A DNA stretch of 64,000 nt from Cinnamomum chago (Eukaryota; Streptophyta; Magnoliopsida; Laurales; Lauraceae), in contig CP142456.1 of assembly GCA_038049695.1 (NCBI GenBank), forward strand, positions 75,601,422-75,665,421. Reading direction: 5' to 3'. Position 1 is the stretch's first letter. Every line of letters begins with the position of its first letter. Positions 53,985-64,000 of this stretch are shown in pieces. A program made the translations under genes and the position numbers. The notes beneath the pieces are model-generated. The model was not told where the DNA came from. It was given only the letters and a program-made list of their open reading frames with translations, and made no database searches.

Positions 53985-55681
53985 ATATGTGGCGTTGCAG
54001 TTTATAGCTATAGATTCACAACATAGCTATATTGATTTTAAATGTCTCATTGTCATGATATTAGTAACACCATTGACAATCCTATGTAAGATGTAAGCTA
54101 ATTAACCCGTGAATTCCAAATTGAATGAGGGCACAGTGTAACTCTGTTGCCTTCTTGACATTCACTTAAGCAAGTACTCTCTGGCAATTGGCATCCACTT
54201 GCAAATTGAGTGATGGAACCACACGTTAACGTAGCTTTTGTTACGAACAAAGTCAAAGACTTGACTTGGGAGAAAGTTGCCGTGTAGACCCAACCATTTA
54301 GAAGGGTCCCGGTCTACTTAATTGTTATCATGACAGGAGATGTATCAACTTGAGGTTTTGCTTAGACCTCTAGAGCTTGATTTTAGGCAACCTGATTGAA
54401 CCCACTATACATGGATGATCCCAAAAACCATGTGTCCAGATCCCCAGAGTGTCTCCCTCACGCTTCCTCCAAGTGGAAGGAGTGAAAGTCCATAGTGGCA
54501 CCCACCTGTTGAAAATTCGAGGAACTCAAAATGACCGCCCTCATATGTAGCAAATATCCTCAAATTTTGCTCAAAATGGGAGTCATTCTCACAGTAAGAT
54601 TGAGCATAAGATTAAGAATGTGACTAACACAATCTTATGCCTAATTCATCATATGAACTAATCAAGTGAAATGTTTTTCTGCTCGATCTTATTTTGAATT
54701 TATATTCTCAGGAATTCAATGAGTTATTATGTGTTTGCTCACCACTTCATTCAAGGTGTTTTTTTTATAATTCCCTTAAATATGTTGTATTTTTCTAATG
54801 ATGTTTTTTTATGATCATTTACTCTGAATCATGGCGAACGATATTTCTCTAATTTGCTCAGTTTAGAATTATAAGTTTTATGGGTTTTGGGAGAGTGGAA
54901 TATTTAGTTGTGATCTGCTTTATAGATGCTCATTTGATTGTCATAAGTGTATGTATTTAAATTATATGAGTTCCAAGCTACTCTTCATTCACACAATGGG
55001 ACTCACTATTTGGAGTTTTGGAATGTCTAGATTTACGAGCATACATGTAGTCACCGAGGGTCAACTACTTACCTTAACATTGTTAGGTAGTTGTTTGTAT
55101 GGTTTTCTATCACCAATTGATTTTGAGATTATGGGCTAGCAACTTTGTGAGCTAACACATCTTGGATTCAAAACCACACAAGGCAAAAAAAAAAAAAAAA
55201 CATCTTGGGGTCGAAACCACACAGGCCAAAAAAAATGTCCCATGCCGACTATCTGGACCAAAGACTTGACTCTGAGAAAACAACAGGGATGGGCCACGTG
55301 GTGGAAAAAGGCCAAAGACCTGGCTGGGCTGGCTAATGCTATTCAAAGCCCAGCTGATCTAGTCATCAATATTAAGTGAAAACCAATGTCTTGATCACTT
55401 ATAAGTCATGACCCAAACACAGATGAATTGACACTTATGTCCTGCAAAATACGAATCTCAAAAAATCGATTCCCATGCAACCAAGCATGACTTACACCAG
55501 GACCACAGCTCGTTGGAAATTTAGGCACCTGTGGGCCAGGGCAGCTACTGTCTCACTCAGCCAAATGGCTTATCCGGAAATCCCCTGTAACTTGCTCTCT
55601 ATCTCTATAAATGTGTGCTTCACCCAAAGCCTCATGGCATCTCGTTCACACATACTTTATTCATCGTTTCTTTGAGTGATC
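53985..55681 (+). promoter_or_regulatory. Upstream region and promoter of the RLP gene
   Basis: TATAAA at 55606-55611 lies 71 bases before the ATG at 55682, in a CT-rich context. The region contains the parts homologous to 50.4-51.3 kb, but with an extra 1.1 kb (about 54300-55440) between them. A CAAAGACTTGACT word occurs at both 54251 and 55259, which suggests that the extra DNA came with a local duplication or an insertion. Confidence 0.6.
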
Positions 55682-58600
55682 ATGTCTCCTTCAATTTCAT
55701 TTCTACTTTATTTTTGGGTTGGGTTTCTATGTATTGGAACCTTAAAGTTCAGTTCCTATGTTGGAGGTACAAACGTGACTTGTTTGGAAAGAGAGAGACA
55801 AGCTCTTCTCAACTTCAAACAAGGTCTCAAAGATCCTAGCACCCGGCTCTCTTCATGGTCGGGTGACGACTGCTGTACATGGAAAGGAATTCGCTGCAAC
55901 AACAAAACAGGGCATGTTATCAAGCTTAACCTCCGCAATTCATATCAAGAAAAGTTCTCCCCAAGAAAATACATTCTGTTCAACCAACCTGACATGAATG
56001 ATGATTTTGAAGCAGAATTCAAGAGGTCATGCATATCTGGTGAGATAAACCCATCTTTACTTGAGTTGAAGTATTTGATGCACTTAGACCTAAGCTTCAA
56101 CTGTTTTGGAGGAATAGGCATCCCAAAATTTTTCGGTTCCTTCAACAAACTGACATATCTCAACCTCTCTGGCTCGGGCTTCGGAGGAAGGGTTCCTCAT
56201 GAGCTAGGAAATCTCTCTACACTATGTTATCTTGACCTTAACGATGATGCCTGGCTAGATGGTTATGCAAGTGTCACTGGAGATTATGCTTCTAGTCTTC
56301 CATCTTATGGTTTACATGTTGATAGCCTTCATTGGCTCTCTCACCTTTCTTCTTTGCAACACCTTAACATGAGATCCTTGGACCTCAGTATGGTATCTGA
56401 TTGGTTGTTATCAATAAATATGCTTCCTTCCATTCGAAACTTACAGCTTCCCAATTGCTATCTCCCTAACATTTCCACATCTCTTCAACATATGAACTTG
56501 TCATCTCTTCTGACCCTTGATCTCTCTGGCAACATGTTTGGTCCTGGGGTTCCTACTTGGCTGTTTAATATAAGCAGATTGATGTCCCTTAATCTTGATT
56601 ACAATTATCTCAGAGATCCGCTTCCCACTGCACTTGGGAACCTTTGCAACTTACGGACATTATCTTTGCAAGGAAATTTTATCAGTGGAGAGATAAACAA
56701 ATTTAAAGGGTTTTTCAAAGGATGTATTAGTAGTAGTTTGGTGGACTTAAATTTGGAATCAAATCGACTCAGTGGGTATCTTCCTCACTGGTTGGGACGA
56801 TTCACTAATCTTAAGTCTCTCGATCTTTTTGGTAATTTCCTTTCCGGTTCGATTTCTCCATCTCTTGGAAGATTGTCATCCTTGACAGAATTGAGTCTTG
56901 GAGACAACGCTCTTTCCGGTTCTATCCCTCCGTCTCTAGGAAGATTGTCATCCTTGAGAGCATTAGATCTTCAATTAAACTCTCTTTCTGGTTCTATTCC
57001 TCCATCTCTTGGAAGGTTATCATCCTTGAAAATACTCTCTCTCTCCGATAATCAATTGAATGGGTCTATCCCTCCAAGCATTGGACAACTTTCAAATCTA
57101 GAGTATATATATGTGAACAATAATTCTTTTCATTGTATCCTGTCAGAAGCTCACTTTTCCAATCTCACAAAATTGAAAGTGTTATCCACATATTCAACTT
57201 CGTTACTTTTAAATGTGAGCTCTAGTTGGATTCCACCTTTTCAACTCACACATATCAGGATGGATGATTGCCAATTAGGGCCCCAGTTTCCACCTTGGAT
57301 TCCAACTCAAAAAGAATTAGTTTACTTGTCCCTTTCAAATGTAAGCATTTCTGATGCCATCCCTGATTTCTTTTGGAACATATCTTCGACCATTTACTTT
57401 ATAGATCTATCCAGCAACTCAATTTCAGGGACGCTTCCAAAAAATATTGTAGAGAAGACATCCAATCTGATGCATTTATCACTATCCTCTAACCGCTTAA
57501 TGGGAAGCATCCCCATGTCCATATGCAAAATGAAATTTCTAACAAATCTTGTCCTCTCAAACAATCATTTGATGGATGAAATTCCTCCATGTTTAGGGGA
57601 CCTGCAATTTCTGAATGCTTTGAATTTGGAAAATAATAGTCTCTCTGGAAGTATTCCAAACTCCATAAGTTATTTGTCCTCGCTTAAATCGTTGCACTTG
57701 AGTAAGAATCAGCTTATCGGAGAATTCCCAGCATCCTTGCGAAATTGCACAAAATTGATCACGCTTGATCTTGGGGAAAATAGATTCGTGGGGAAGATAC
57801 CAAAATGGATCGGTGAAAACTTGACATCTCTTAGTTTCCTCATCTTGCGATTTAACATGTTTGATGGTAACCTTCCTTCACAATTGTCACTACTTTCTGA
57901 ACTTCGAGTCTTGGACCTTTCCCAAAACAATTTCTCAGGAACCATACCAGCATCCTTTGGTAACTTCAGTGCTATGTCTATTGTTCAGAAAGGAGACAGG
58001 TTTGTGGATATTGTTGATGATGTATTCGGTGGTTCAGAGAGTATATGGGTGTCATTCAAAGGAGCTCAATATGAATATACCCACACAGTTTTGCTCGTGC
58101 TGAACATAAACTTGTCAGACAATGATCTGCACGGAGAGATTCCCACAGAAATTACTCAACTTCGAGGATTGCAGAGTCTGAACTTGTCAAAAAATCATTT
58201 GACAGGAACAATCCCAAAAGAGATTGGTGACCTGCGATGGATAGAATCTATTGATCTCTCATGGAATCAACTTTCAGATGCAATTCCGGATAGCTTGTCA
58301 AACTTGACTTCTTTAAGTAGGTTGAACTTGTCATATAACAACTTTTCAGGAAGAATTCCATCCGGAAACCAACTTAATACCATCAATGATTCGTCTATTT
58401 ACATGGGAAACCCTTTCTTATGTGGGCCCCCAATTTCAAACCAATGCCCAGGAGATGAAACATATAAAAATCCACAATCAATTGTTGATGATGAAGAAGC
58501 TAATGATGTGTTTGCAACACAGCTATTTTATATTAGCATGGGACCTGGATTTGTTGTGGGCTTTTGGATTGTATGTGGTATTTTATTGTTCAAGAGATCA

Positions 58601-58729
58601 TGGAGGATCGCATACTACCACTTTTTTGATGACATGGGCGCTTGGTTATATGTTGCAATTGCAATCAAGGTCATGAAATTCAAGAAGAAGGAAGGATCAG
58701 CAAGTAAGAGAACTACAAATAAGTCCTAA
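55682..58729 (+). CDS. LRR receptor-like protein, EIX/Cf-type (1015 aa, intronless)
   Basis: Plasma-membrane receptor without a kinase; members of this family bind microbial or developmental ligands outside the cell and signal through SOBIR1/BAK1-type kinases. The start is the ATG at 55682 (MSPSISFLLYFW); the frame is open two codons further up but without an ATG. Order: signal peptide (about 1-28), LRRNT cap with CLERERQALLNFK and the CC pair (DDCCTWKGIRC), then about 27-30 LRRs of the extracellular plant type (LxxLxLxxNxLSGxIPxxLG) to about residue 905. These are interrupted near 768-800 by a non-LRR island (GDRFVDIVDD, YEYTHTV). A CGPP.S..C cap and an acidic DDEEAND stretch follow, then one membrane helix (about 953-970, GPGFVVGFWIVCG) and a short basic tail (KFKKKEGSASKR). 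Length is normal. Four adjacent LRRs carry an S(L/I)G(R/Q)LS-type repeat with near-identical text (SGSIPPSLGRLSSL). It is intact and probably functional; the ligand is unknown. Confidence 0.95.
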   Translation: MSPSISFLLYFWVGFLCIGTLKFSSYVGGTNVTCLERERQALLNFKQGLKDPSTRLSSWSGDDCCTWKGIRCNNKTGHVIKLNLRNSYQEKFSPRKYILFNQPDMNDDFEAEFKRSCISGEINPSLLELKYLMHLDLSFNCFGGIGIPKFFGSFNKLTYLNLSGSGFGGRVPHELGNLSTLCYLDLNDDAWLDGYASVTGDYASSLPSYGLHVDSLHWLSHLSSLQHLNMRSLDLSMVSDWLLSINMLPSIRNLQLPNCYLPNISTSLQHMNLSSLLTLDLSGNMFGPGVPTWLFNISRLMSLNLDYNYLRDPLPTALGNLCNLRTLSLQGNFISGEINKFKGFFKGCISSSLVDLNLESNRLSGYLPHWLGRFTNLKSLDLFGNFLSGSISPSLGRLSSLTELSLGDNALSGSIPPSLGRLSSLRALDLQLNSLSGSIPPSLGRLSSLKILSLSDNQLNGSIPPSIGQLSNLEYIYVNNNSFHCILSEAHFSNLTKLKVLSTYSTSLLLNVSSSWIPPFQLTHIRMDDCQLGPQFPPWIPTQKELVYLSLSNVSISDAIPDFFWNISSTIYFIDLSSNSISGTLPKNIVEKTSNLMHLSLSSNRLMGSIPMSICKMKFLTNLVLSNNHLMDEIPPCLGDLQFLNALNLENNSLSGSIPNSISYLSSLKSLHLSKNQLIGEFPASLRNCTKLITLDLGENRFVGKIPKWIGENLTSLSFLILRFNMFDGNLPSQLSLLSELRVLDLSQNNFSGTIPASFGNFSAMSIVQKGDRFVDIVDDVFGGSESIWVSFKGAQYEYTHTVLLVLNINLSDNDLHGEIPTEITQLRGLQSLNLSKNHLTGTIPKEIGDLRWIESIDLSWNQLSDAIPDSLSNLTSLSRLNLSYNNFSGRIPSGNQLNTINDSSIYMGNPFLCGPPISNQCPGDETYKNPQSIVDDEEANDVFATQLFYISMGPGFVVGFWIVCGILLFKRSWRIAYYHFFDDMGAWLYVAIAIKVMKFKKKEGSASKRTTNKS
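56832..57090 (+). repeat. Near-identical LRR units inside the RLP
   Basis: Three successive 72-base segments encode SGSI.PSLGRLSSL followed by nine or ten varying residues; a fourth, with SIGQLSNL, is more diverged. At DNA level GGAAGATTGTCATCCTTGA recurs exactly in the first two units. It indicates recent unequal exchange within the LRR domain. Confidence 0.85.
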
Positions 58730-58997
58730 ATATGTGCATCCTCATACGTTGCTTTGGCATCAGGCGAGTTGGTGATCCTTCATGTAGCATCTACAGGTAC
58801 TAATCTAAACAGTTTCATTCATGAGTCCTTTTCTTTTCTTTTCACGAAGTTTCTTTAAAGTATTTTATGGCCATTCCATGCATGGTTAAGATTTTCCAAT
58901 CGATGGTTCTCTAGGGTAGGCCACAATGAAATAGTAATCATTGATGCACATGATTGTCATTTTTAGTCGAAGGCATGGAGATATAGTATACACAAGT
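58730..58997. other. 3' flank of the RLP gene
   Basis: Contains the presumed 3' UTR. No poly(A) signal was assigned and nothing else was recognised. Confidence 0.5.
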
Positions 58998-59014
58998 GGA
59001 AATAATAATACTTT
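58998..59014. repeat. Target-site duplication, left copy (17 bp)
   Basis: GGAAATAATAATACTTT, identical to 59440-59456. Confidence 0.9.
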
Positions 59015-59439
59015 TTTTTTTTTTGAAATGGTAACTTGTATTGATAAAAAAAGGAAATTACAAAAGAGCTTTACAGTATAAAAGAATTATACTGAGAAGC
59101 GGTCGGGCAAAACCCCAAAAAACAGCCACCTCCCAAAAGGAGAGGAAACAGAAGCAAGGAGAGGGAGAGAGAATCAAGTCAAGATGAAATGATTTCCCTC
59201 CAATTGAACACTATAGCATTAGTAGAATAGCCCCAAAAATCTGGAAGATGAGAGACCCACGAGGCAACGCAGAGTTTCAGTCTAAGGATTAAGTCTTCTT
59301 TGGAGGAAGTAATCCCTTCGAAACATCTTCTGTTTCTCTCATTCCAAATCGTCCAGATACAAGCCAAAAAGGATACCCGCCACATGATCTTCGATTTGGA
59401 GGTTTTAATTGGGATAGTCCACTGATGAAACAGGTCTTA
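59015..59439 (-). mobile_element. 5'-truncated LINE with perfect 17-bp target duplication
   Basis: GGAAATAATAATACTTT occurs at 58998-59014 and 59440-59456. Between them, on the minus strand, the sequence encodes CIWTIWNERNRRCFEG and LRLKLCVASWVSHL, the zinc-binding RT end (zf-RVT) of plant LINE proteins, and terminates in a poly(A) tract (the T-run near 59015-59024 on plus). Only the last 425 bp were inserted. Confidence 0.92.
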
Positions 59440-59456
59440 GGAAATAATAATACTTT
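59440..59456. repeat. Target-site duplication, right copy (17 bp)
   Basis: GGAAATAATAATACTTT; it marks the truncated 5' end of the minus-strand LINE. Confidence 0.9.
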
Positions 59457-60640
59457 ACCAAAAGAAAAGGGTGGACATACTAGTAGGAAACTTGTGGATA
59501 TGACCAATGAAAAGAGGAGTGTTATTATGCATTAGTATTCGTAGTATATAAGCAACAATATATTTAATGATATGGAAAAGAAGTGTTTGATTTTTTAATA
59601 TACACTTCGAAGAAGAATTTAGAGCTTTTTTTCTCACCTTTTCTTTCATTTTTTTTTAATAAAAAATTTCACCTAACGTCATTAATAAATGTGATTTGTC
59701 CTAGAAACCTTCCAAAAGTCAACTGTTCACTAAATGGAGTATCGAGTTGTGAATTAATGTGATACTTTCTAAAACTATAAAGAAGGTTGTGGAATATGTT
59801 TGGTCTACACTATTATCATGCAACAATTGGACAGTTATTTATATAAATATGAAGTGTAGCCTTTTTAAATAACAACAACCCAATAGAAATAGAAGATGAA
59901 ACCTACATGACACAAAATAATATTTGTTCATTGAGAAGACAGATAGGACTAATTGAAAAAAAAAGAAAAAGAAAAAAGAGAGAGATAATGGGGTTCTTCA
60001 ATGGTGGAATCCCTCTGCCATCTGAAACTGTTACCATGTTCCTTTTAGACTATGGAATGGCGGAATCCGTCCGCCATCTTAAACAGTTGGATTGTTTATT
60101 GATGATGTTTTTCAATGTGCAGGATAAATGAGTGAACTGGAACTCTACTTCATTTCGGGTGAGATTGGATATAGCATTGGCAAATGGAATGATATTCGTG
60201 TGTGTGGCTGAGATTTTAGACTCTTATGTTTTGAGGTGTTCTCCTGTGATTTAAGGGGCTGTTTGACATGTATTAAACAAATCCAGACATTGTATCTTTC
60301 ATGAATGTAGACAGTGTGTATTTTTCAAATAGGCAGTGTTTGAATCAGTAGCATTTGCAGCACTTGTAGAAGCTTCAAGGAAAGAGAAATGGTTGGAATC
60401 ACAAGAATGTATCTGTTAGTGTCACATTTTCGTGAAGCATTGTGTTTGTGTTGTCAATTCCGCGCCACTGTGTCCCGAAGACCTAACCTCTCAAAGTACT
60501 TCAAGGAAGATCAAATTCAAGAGGTTTATCAAGCTTTTGGAAGGAACGGATTCGTCAAAGAAAGACTCCATGTGTGTGTGCCAACCTTCTTAGGTAATTT
60601 AGACCTAAAACTATCCTCTTTTGGATCCTAGGACCCTTTG
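59457..60640. other. Spacer
   Basis: No convincing gene. At 59990-60090 a word GGTGGAATCCCTCTGCCATCT and a similar GGCGGAATCCGTCCGCCATCT form a short diverged repeat. An 80-residue open frame at 60389-60631 has no motif I know. Confidence 0.45.
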
Positions 60641-61965
60641 AAAAAGCTCCATTTTAAATCTGTTTTCAAACTCATGTTGTTAGCTCCAAAAAGTCATGAA
60701 GGAGGAGGTACGGTGACCTTTTGGTCACTTGGCGGCTAGCCTCTTTACAAAAAGCAGCTAATCGCCAGGTAACTGAAATCCCACGGTAGCTTTTCCAGAA
60801 AGCAAACTTCTCATCTGATATGGGAGTTCGGTCACCTAGCGGTCAGCCGTGCTGGCGGCTAACTGCCAGGCCAAATTCCACGGTTACTTTTCCAAAATGC
60901 AACCTGTCTCTGGAAATTGGATTTAGTCACCTAGCCACTCCTAGCAGTCACCTCACGCTAGCTGCCAAGGCCACCGACGGCTAACCGCAAGCTGACCAAA
61001 TTAGTGACCGTTACCTCAAAACAATTGAAAAATGGCTAGCCAAGGTGCTAAGAGGCTAGCCGCCAAAACTAGCTGTTGGGACTTTGTTTGTAAATAGCTG
61101 GAGCTCATTTTGCTCGAAAATAAGCCATTTTTGAAGAGCCTCCCTTGCTACTTTCTCCCTATCAAAACTAAGCTCTCAAACCCTCTTCCAAAAACACTTA
61201 TATAGGAAAATCTAAGAGCTTGTTTAGCTCCAAGATGAGTGTGTTTTTAGGAAGAGCCTCTAAGGTCCCTTGATCTCCAAGTTTCTTATCTTTGCAACCC
61301 TAGAATCCCAACCTCTTAAACCTTGGTTGAACAACACAGTGGAGCATTTTCATCTACACCTAGCTAGCATCAAGAGGTTAAAGCTTCAACTCCGGTTAGA
61401 GCTTCAAGGAATACTTTCCAGGCTTCATCAAAGGCAAGTGTTCTACTCCTCATCAACTTCTACAATATGTGTATGATGTGATAGTGGTTTGAAAATGTGT
61501 GATTCAACCACTCTAAAATGTGTGGGGGATTAGATCTATGTGATCGAACCTCGTCATCAAAATTGAGTAGTGTAAGTGATTGGAATTATTACTTGTGTAG
61601 TTTGATTCTTCTTAGTAGAACCAAGGGACTGTGTGACCCTTGTGAGTGGATGTAGGACATATGGTCCGAACCACTATAAATCTGTGTGCATCTCTTTATC
61701 TTGCTTGTTTCAATGTCTTGATCTTCTAACATTGAACATTGCTAAGTGTGTCCGAACCACTATAAATCTGTGTGCATCTCTTTATCTTGCTTGTTTCAAT
61801 GTCTTCATCTTCTAACATTGAACATTGCTAAATGCACACACCTTACCTACTTCTCACTTGTTCACTTTGAAATCTTGTTTAATTTGTTAAAAATTGGCAA
61901 AGAAGTTTCATAATCCTATTCAAACCCCCACCCACCCACCCCGGACTTGTACATTGGCCTAGCTG
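60640..61965 (+). mobile_element. LTR-type retroelement sequence, partial
   Basis: Resembles the 22-24 kb region in layout. A palindrome-rich segment with GGCGGCTAGCC and GGCTAACCGC words (60715-61075) is followed by a leader with GTGGATGTAGGAC and CCGAACCACTATAAA (61646-61680; the second word recurs at 61751-61765 in an exact duplication of about 80 bp), then CCTATTCAAACCCCCACCC at 61914-61932. No ends, target duplication or coding domain were defined. Confidence 0.45.
61669..61832 (+). repeat. Tandem duplication, period 82 bp
   Basis: CCGAACCACTATAAATCTGT begins at 61669 and again at 61751; the copies are near-identical, including CTTGCTTGTTTCAATGTCTT. Confidence 0.9.
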
Positions 61966-62885
61966 CGCTTTCAGTATCTAGTGACAGCTCAACACCACTA
62001 TGTACCAAGTGACAGCTCAGGACCACTATCTTCATGGGTCATCACCCTGATCAACATCCATACATTTGAGAGATCTCTTCTTCACTCTTATGTTATAAAT
62101 CCCATCCAATTATACAGCAAATAAGGAAGGGAGGACTAGGGGAAAAGGTTCCTGGAAGTTCTTACTTCATGTTTTGAAGTGATGCTTCTATCTCAAGTTC
62201 TCTATAGGTGTGATTGCTTTATATCTCGAAATGGATCTTTAAATGGATGGTTTCAGGGACGACCTTTATGAGAGATGTATTAGACCTTTATGAGAATCGA
62301 GAACTGTATCAGGGACTCTGATAAACCTTTGAAATGGAGTCCAATGGATAATAAATAGTGAGAACCTATCAAAAATTAAATTTCATGCAAGACGCTTGAG
62401 AAACAATAAACCAGCAATAGCTGCAGAGCATGCAGCTTTATGAAACTATATGAGTAGTCATTATAGCAATATAGCATATTGTTCAAAACCCATTTGATCA
62501 ATCCCTGTAACAAAATTACTCGATCATAAAAAAACTTTCAGAACTAAATCAGACAATCATAAAAATCACAAATTCAAACATTTCACAATCTCTCAAAACG
62601 TATTACAACTTCTCAAATATTCATAAAAAGCATCCATCAAACAGTCACAAGTCCACCAATATTCATAAAAATCACTTGAACATTCATAATACAGGAATTG
62701 CTGTAGCTCCAGCACCATCCTTGAAATGAAGGGCTTCAACACAATTTAACATTACACCATTTTTACAATGCCAGAACTGAGAAGACAGCAACTGATCTGC
62801 TGCAATTGTTTACACATAAGACCTCAAACACAGAGTAAATAAATTGAACCATATAACGACATAACATATCAATCCAAAATAGAAC
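61966..62885. other. Spacer or 3' flank of the FRS-like gene
   Basis: AT-rich. Nothing coding was recognised; it may include 3' UTR of the minus-strand FRS-like gene. Confidence 0.45.
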
Positions 62886-62889
62886 AGAC

Positions 62890-64000
62890 TACCAGTGCAC
62901 ACACTTACCCTGCACACGAGAATGCTCCATAAACACAATTAATTTGAATGTTAAAAGACGTGCTTTTGTTTGAGTTTGAGCCTTTTCCTTTGATGATTTG
63001 AGTCTCTTCCCATGCCCCTTTGTAACAACACGTGAAGGATCCCAACAATTAACTTCATTATCTCATGCCATCTTTTCCTCGCCCTTGTGGTTGCTTGCAT
63101 CTGACCCCTTGTTGGAATTTATCTTTTGCGTTTTCTGATGCTCTTCAACAACTAATCCTATCAAATATTCAAACCACTCTCTAGATGTGTTGGCATCTTC
63201 AATGAGCCTCGTGGTAGCATATGACAACTGAGTATGTCTCACCACTAACGCGTCATTGCAAATAGATCATATTTCAATCCCACTAGCATCGATAACTCTT
63301 TTCTTTGGCGTACCTGGTCCATCTCTTTAGAATGTAATGTTGCGGTAATTTTTTTATGTAAGATTGAATTAACACAGGCAAAACATGATGGCATGGAATG
63401 CCTTCAAACTCAAACATTTTACATGTACAACATGCATGTATCACCTCCTTCTTCATAACAACCTGCCGTTGGATCTCATTTTCATCCGCCAAATTAATAA
63501 CAACATAATTACAACTGACTTCGTCCTCTTTTACAAGTTGTGGAACACATGCCGTGATCATCCACAACTCATATTGAAACTTGTAAAATATTTTTCGTGT
63601 ATAAATATCTGCCATTTGCTTCTCCATTGGAAAAGGAGACTTCAATTTAGGCTTGTTGTTAAGAGACTCCCGGTCCTCCTTTGTCTCAAGGTATTTTTGT
63701 CGCGCAATGCCTTTCTCAAAACACAATATAAAACCAATTAAAGTGTTCTTGTAAGAGAAGTGTTGCTTCAAGGATGCTTTCATGCTTACAATTCTCAGAG
63801 TGGTGGACTGGCCTCCAAAGAAAATGTGATCTAAGTATGTAGGGATCCATTTCTCACGAATCTTATACAAATCACGTAGCCAGTCATTGTCAACAATTTC
63901 AAACTCTTCCAGAATCTGATTCCATTCACCTTCAAAATGTTCTGGTGTGTCTGAGTTGTAAATCCAACCTTTTAACCTTTCCAAAAAAGTCTTCATTGTG
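62890..64000 (-). pseudogene. FAR1-RELATED SEQUENCE (FRS)-like gene, 3' part, decayed; runs off the window
   Basis: FRS proteins are transposase-derived transcription factors related to FAR1/FHY3. The 63283-63996 frame covers the end of the MULE-transposase-like domain (WLRDLYKIREKWIPTYL, FFGGQSTTLR) and a SWIM zinc finger (CTCKMFEFEGIPCHHVLPVL), then ILKRWTRYAKEK. It then stops (TAG at 63283-63285). Homology seems to continue in another frame (RVIDASGIEI) with a TGA near 63267, then NDALVVRHTQLSYATTRLIEDA, a TGA at 63063-63065, and a C-terminal WDPSRVVTKGHGKRLKSSKEK, the basic motif typical of FRS ends. One frameshift and two stops in about 400 bp suggest a pseudogene, though sequencing errors are possible. 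The first visible ATG (63996) is mid-domain, so the N-terminal half, with its FAR1 zinc finger, lies beyond the window. A Mutator-like transposase is the alternative. Confidence 0.75.

Noticed and set aside
55676..55681. A start two codons upstream of the RLP ATG
   Set aside because: The codon at 55676 is GTG, which is not a normal plant start; the ATG at 55682 gives a standard signal peptide.
60389..60631. 80-aa frame as a small gene
   Set aside because: Start context and composition are unremarkable, with no recognisable family; it adjoins LTR-like sequence.

Overview
This is nuclear DNA of a flowering plant. Genes have GT-AG introns, some several kilobases long, and the rest is dominated by plant-type transposable elements (Ty1/copia, RTE and other LINEs, hAT-like and MITE-like elements, a TRIM), CT/GA microsatellites and AT-rich spacers. 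Introns of 3.8, 5.6 and 10.4 kb point to a species with a large genome (magnoliids, basal eudicots and similar groups come to mind), but the sequence does not fix the species.

Layout. (1) 1736-12135, minus strand: a four-exon group A bZIP transcription factor gene of the GBF4/ABI5-like type, 275 aa, including a 30-base micro-exon; two large introns carry LINE and copia remnants, microsatellites and a possible gypsy gag relic. (2) 12.4-24.5 kb: gene-free DNA with two hAT-like non-autonomous elements (14026-15054 and 23940-24318), a 2.35 kb palindromic element with TG...CA ends and a 5-bp target duplication (15943-18294), and LTR-like sequence with tandem repeats (21.4-23.8 kb). (3) 24576-48153, plus strand: a 13-exon gene for a 356-aa WD40-repeat protein, reconstructed exon by exon; one intron has a GC donor. 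Its introns hold a near-intact young Ty1/copia element (34534-40252, antisense), a TRIM nested in an RTE LINE (42284-42557), a cluster of four foldback elements filling intron 9, and more RTE sequence. (4) 50.4-58.7 kb: an LRR receptor-like protein gene of the EIX/Cf type (55682-58729, intronless), preceded 4.4 kb upstream by a truncated copy of its own promoter and signal-peptide region. (5) 58.7-64.0 kb: a 5'-truncated LINE with a perfect 17-bp target duplication, LTR-like sequence resembling that at 22-24 kb, and at the right edge the 3' part of a decayed FAR1-RELATED SEQUENCE (FRS) gene on the minus strand.

The host genes do not form a pathway: a transcription factor probably acting in ABA/seed-type gene control, a WD40 scaffold of unknown role, and a cell-surface immune-type receptor. 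I saw no rRNA, tRNA, CRISPR or prokaryote-type operon. The most unusual structure is the palindromic LTR-like element at 15.9-18.3 kb. Exon coordinates were worked out by hand from splice signals, reading frame and remembered family resemblance; no alignment or transcript data were available.
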